Shown here: positions 4,874 to 6,732 of the stretch, piece after piece
How positions within the stretch are numbered: the first letter of the stretch is position 1
Layout: each line of letters opens with the position of its first letter
Source of the DNA: Candidatus Neomicrothrix sp. UBA2110
GTDB lineage: Bacteria; Actinomycetota; Acidimicrobiia; Acidimicrobiales; Poriferisodalaceae
Length of the DNA stretch: 6,732 nt
Direction of reading: 5' to 3'
Assembly (NCBI GenBank): GCA_002331465.1
Contig: DCYM01000115.1
Coordinates: 875-7,606, forward strand
Notes under the pieces: generated by a model
Seen by the model: only the letters and a program-made list of their open reading frames with translations
The model's database searches: none
Told to the model about the DNA's origin: nothing
Translations under genes and position numbers: made by a program

Positions 4874-6106
4874 ATGGAAACGATCGAAGTAGAGGTGGAT
4901 CCTTCTGAGGGTGGGTTTGACCCAGAAAGATTAGATCAGCTCGGTGCACATTTACACCGTTACGTCGACGATGGCCACCTTCCAGGAACGAACGTGCTCG
5001 TTAGCCGTGGAGGGAAAGTGGTGTATCACGATGTCTACGGTTATCGCGATATTGAACGCTCGTTACCAGTGGAGAGCGACACCATTTACCGTTTTTACTC
5101 CATGACAAAGCCTGTCACTTCTATAGCACTCATGCAGCTTTATGAGAGAGGGTTGCTCCAGTTAAAGGATCCAATTTCGAAATGGATTCCCGCGTTTGCC
5201 GATACCCGAGTCTTCGTAGGGGGCGACGCGACGAAACCAGAAACTCGAGAGCCGCTAAGACAAATCTCGGTCCATGACCTACTCACTCATACCAGCGGCC
5301 TTACCTATCACTTCCACATGGCTAACACCGTTGACGAGATGTACCGAAGAGCCGGCTTTGAATGGACCAAGAGTCCTGGCGACCTTGAGAATCAATGCAA
5401 CGTCGTTGCATCGCTACCTCTTCTTTTCGATCCGGGGACTGAATGGAACTACTCATGTTCGACGGATGTTGTGGGCCGTATCGTTGAGTTAGTCGCTGGC
5501 GTTACTCTCGATCAGTACTTTCAAGACCATATTTTTGAACCGTTGGGCATGACCGACAGTGGTTTCTCGGTGTCGGAGAGCGAACGCGAACGCTTTGCGT
5601 CGTGTTATTACCCTGATGCGCAATCGTTAAAGGCAACTCTGCTTGATGACGCGCAAAAGTCACGTTACCTGCGCGAGCCAACAGCGCTTTCCGGTGGCGG
5701 AGGATTGGTTTCTAGCCTGGGCGACTACCACCGATTTACCCAAGCGCTTAGAAACGGCGGCGAGTTCGACGGTCATCGCATCATCGGCCGGAAGACCTTG
5801 GAGTTCATGACCACCAACCACCTCCCTGGCGGCGTGGATCTGACCGAATATGGTCGGCCACTTTTCTCAGAAACAGCGTACGACGGAGTGGGTTTTGGGT
5901 TGGGTTTTTCGGTAGTGATCGACCCCGCTAAGGCACAGGTTCTGAGTCAGAAAGGTGAGTACGCATGGGGTGGCGCGGCGTCCACCGCATTTTGGGTAGA
6001 CCCCGTCGAAGATGTGACCGTTATTTTCTTGACCCAACTTCTTCCTTCCAGCACGCACCCAATCCGACCCGAAATGAAAGCTCTCGTGTACCAAGCGTTG
6101 GTTTAA
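4874..6106 (+). CDS. Serine hydrolase, beta-lactamase / family VIII carboxylesterase type
   Basis: The 410-residue product belongs to the class C beta-lactamase/penicillin-binding-protein-like serine hydrolases (EstB type). The nucleophile motif SMTK has S76 and K79. The second motif is the YxN-like Y193-S194-C195, with cysteine where beta-lactamases have asparagine, and the third (KTG position) is probably W365-G-G in EYAWGGAAST. Other family blocks are HDLLTHTSGL (134-143), DPGTEWNYS (186-194), FEPLGMTDSGF (221-231) and ALSGGGGLVSSLGDYHRF (271-288). The WGG form and YSx motif are typical of esterases such as EstB and of hydrolases of cyclic esters or amides, and make a true antibiotic-resistance role unlikely. 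No signal peptide or lipobox is present, so it should be cytoplasmic. The start at 4874 has a well-placed Shine-Dalgarno. It is divergent from the phosphatase and 113 bp upstream of the mycothione reductase. The natural substrate is unknown. Confidence 0.93.
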   Translation: METIEVEVDPSEGGFDPERLDQLGAHLHRYVDDGHLPGTNVLVSRGGKVVYHDVYGYRDIERSLPVESDTIYRFYSMTKPVTSIALMQLYERGLLQLKDPISKWIPAFADTRVFVGGDATKPETREPLRQISVHDLLTHTSGLTYHFHMANTVDEMYRRAGFEWTKSPGDLENQCNVVASLPLLFDPGTEWNYSCSTDVVGRIVELVAGVTLDQYFQDHIFEPLGMTDSGFSVSESERERFASCYYPDAQSLKATLLDDAQKSRYLREPTALSGGGGLVSSLGDYHRFTQALRNGGEFDGHRIIGRKTLEFMTTNHLPGGVDLTEYGRPLFSETAYDGVGFGLGFSVVIDPAKAQVLSQKGEYAWGGAASTAFWVDPVEDVTVIFLTQLLPSSTHPIRPEMKALVYQALV

Positions 6107-6219
6107 ATCAGGGACGCAAAGTTGATAAGTACCGCTGATACACGCTCAATTTGAGTCATATGGCCCGCAGCTATTACGAATCTCCTCCATTGGGCGCGTC
6201 TGGCTGATTGACTCTCTGT
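6107..6219 (+). promoter_or_regulatory. Intergenic region before mycothione reductase; possible promoter
   Basis: These 113 bp contain no gene. They hold the 11-bp palindrome CTCAATTTGAG (6145-6155). TTGAGT (6151-6156) followed by TATTAC (6172-6177) is a weak -35/-10-like pair with a 15-nt spacer. No purine-rich Shine-Dalgarno precedes the reductase start, so its mRNA may have a short leader or be leaderless. I see no terminator hairpin for the upstream hydrolase gene. Confidence 0.3.
6145..6155. repeat. Perfect 11-bp palindrome upstream of mycothione reductase
   Basis: CTCAA and TTGAG flank a single T. The site lies 65 bp before the reductase start codon, a position that would fit a regulator near a promoter, but a palindrome this short can occur by chance. 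Confidence 0.3.
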
Positions 6220-6732
6220 ATGACCCAAGCGCCAACAGAAGAATTCGACCTCGTCATCGTCGGAACTGGATCAGGAAACAGCATTCCTGGTCCTGAATTT
6301 GACGAATGGAAAATCGCGATCGTGGAAAAAGGCGTTTTCGGCGGGACTTGCTTAAATGTGGGTTGCATCCCATCAAAAATGTTCGTTTATGCGGCAGACG
6401 TCGCTGAAACCATCCGCAACGCTGCAGCGTATGGCATTGATGCAGAAGTGAAGAGCGTCGATTGGGTGGCTGTCCGAGACCGCGTGTTCGGTCGCATTGA
6501 CCCCATCGTTGAGGGAGGGGAGAGCTACCGATTAAGTGACGAATGCCCCAACATCACTGTATGCAAAGGAGAAGGACGCTTTGTAGACCCGCGAACACTC
6601 GAAGTAACCGACGAGAAAGGCACGATTCGCCGAATATCAGGCCGCCACGTAGTCCTTGGCGCCGGCGCTCGTCCCTTTATTCCTCCACACCCGGGCCTGG
6701 AGAACATCGAGTTTCATACCTCAGACACAGTC
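6220..6732 (+). CDS. mtr: Mycothione reductase, N-terminal part (runs off right edge)
   Basis: From ATG 6220 the frame stays open for 171 codons to the window edge. It is a flavoprotein disulfide reductase (pyridine nucleotide-disulfide oxidoreductase class I). The FAD-binding motif is GTGSGN (residues 15-20), where the last glycine is replaced by asparagine, a form characteristic of mycothione reductases. The redox-active disulfide is C44/C49 in GGTCLNVGCIPSKMF. The following segments VYAADVAETIRNAAAYGID (56-74) and RVFGRIDPI (88-96) also match mycothione reductase rather than dihydrolipoamide dehydrogenase or glutathione reductase. VVLGAGARPFIPP (144-156) is the second FAD contact. The enzyme uses NADPH to reduce mycothiol disulfide in the cytoplasm and keeps the thiol pool reduced. 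Full proteins have about 460 residues, so roughly 290 lie beyond the window. An in-frame TTG at 6208 preceded by TGA at 6205 is the only upstream alternative; ATG is preferred. Confidence 0.93.
   Translation, partial: MTQAPTEEFDLVIVGTGSGNSIPGPEFDEWKIAIVEKGVFGGTCLNVGCIPSKMFVYAADVAETIRNAAAYGIDAEVKSVDWVAVRDRVFGRIDPIVEGGESYRLSDECPNITVCKGEGRFVDPRTLEVTDEKGTIRRISGRHVVLGAGARPFIPPHPGLENIEFHTSDTV

Noticed and set aside
4764..4949. A 61-codon minus-strand open frame spanning the divergent spacer
   Set aside because: It overlaps the start of the serine hydrolase on one side and the phosphatase start on the other, has no ribosome site and no family resemblance.
4874..6106. An antibiotic-resistance beta-lactamase
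   Set aside because: There is no signal peptide, and the second and third active-site motifs differ from class C enzymes.
6220..6732. Dihydrolipoamide dehydrogenase or glutathione reductase for the right-edge gene
   Set aside because: GTGSGN rather than GxGxxG, together with KMFVYAADVAETIR and RVFGRIDPI, fits mycothione reductase; the generic disulfide reductase motifs alone would not have decided it.

Overview
The window looks like chromosomal DNA from an actinobacterium-type organism. The strongest clue is the last gene (6220 to the right edge), which encodes the N-terminal part of a mycothione reductase; mycothiol is the low-molecular-weight thiol of Actinobacteria. Base composition is only about half G+C by eye, lower than in most cultured high-GC actinobacteria. 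That would fit a mid-GC lineage such as an uncultured, perhaps marine, Acidimicrobiia-like group, but the placement is a low-confidence inference. I see no transposase, phage gene, tRNA, rRNA or CRISPR array.

Left two thirds (1-4771) reads almost entirely on the minus strand. In transcription order from right to left it holds: a histidine (phosphoglycerate mutase-like) phosphatase; a 51-residue GTG-started single-helix membrane ORF not previously obvious, starting 5 nt after it; a 2,5-dihydroxypyridine 5,6-dioxygenase (NicX)-like protein; an AMP-forming acyl-CoA synthetase; a VOC (glyoxalase/extradiol-fold) protein; and a 3-hydroxyisobutyrate/tartronate-semialdehyde-type dehydrogenase running off the left edge. 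The last four genes are packed with spacers of 10, 3 and 16 nt and look like one catabolic operon. A plausible reading is oxidative opening of an aromatic or N-heterocyclic ring by the NicX-like enzyme, CoA activation of a carboxylic acid, a VOC-catalysed step, and NAD(P)-dependent oxidation of a beta-hydroxyacid (or reduction of a semialdehyde). The nicotinate-pathway partners NicC, NicD, NicF and NicE are not in the window, so the true substrate is open.

Right third (4874-6732) reads on the plus strand: a serine beta-lactamase/family VIII esterase-like hydrolase, then the partial mycothione reductase. The hydrolase and the phosphatase diverge from a 102-bp region (4772-4873) that contains a strong imperfect dyad, a candidate operator. 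The hydrolase and mycothione reductase are separated by 113 bp with a small perfect palindrome and no clear ribosome binding site before the reductase.

The most interesting points are the NicX-like/acyl-CoA synthetase/VOC/dehydrogenase cluster as a possible undescribed ring-degradation pathway, and the small membrane ORF, which resembles the first helix of an MFS transporter and may be either a real microprotein or a gene relic.
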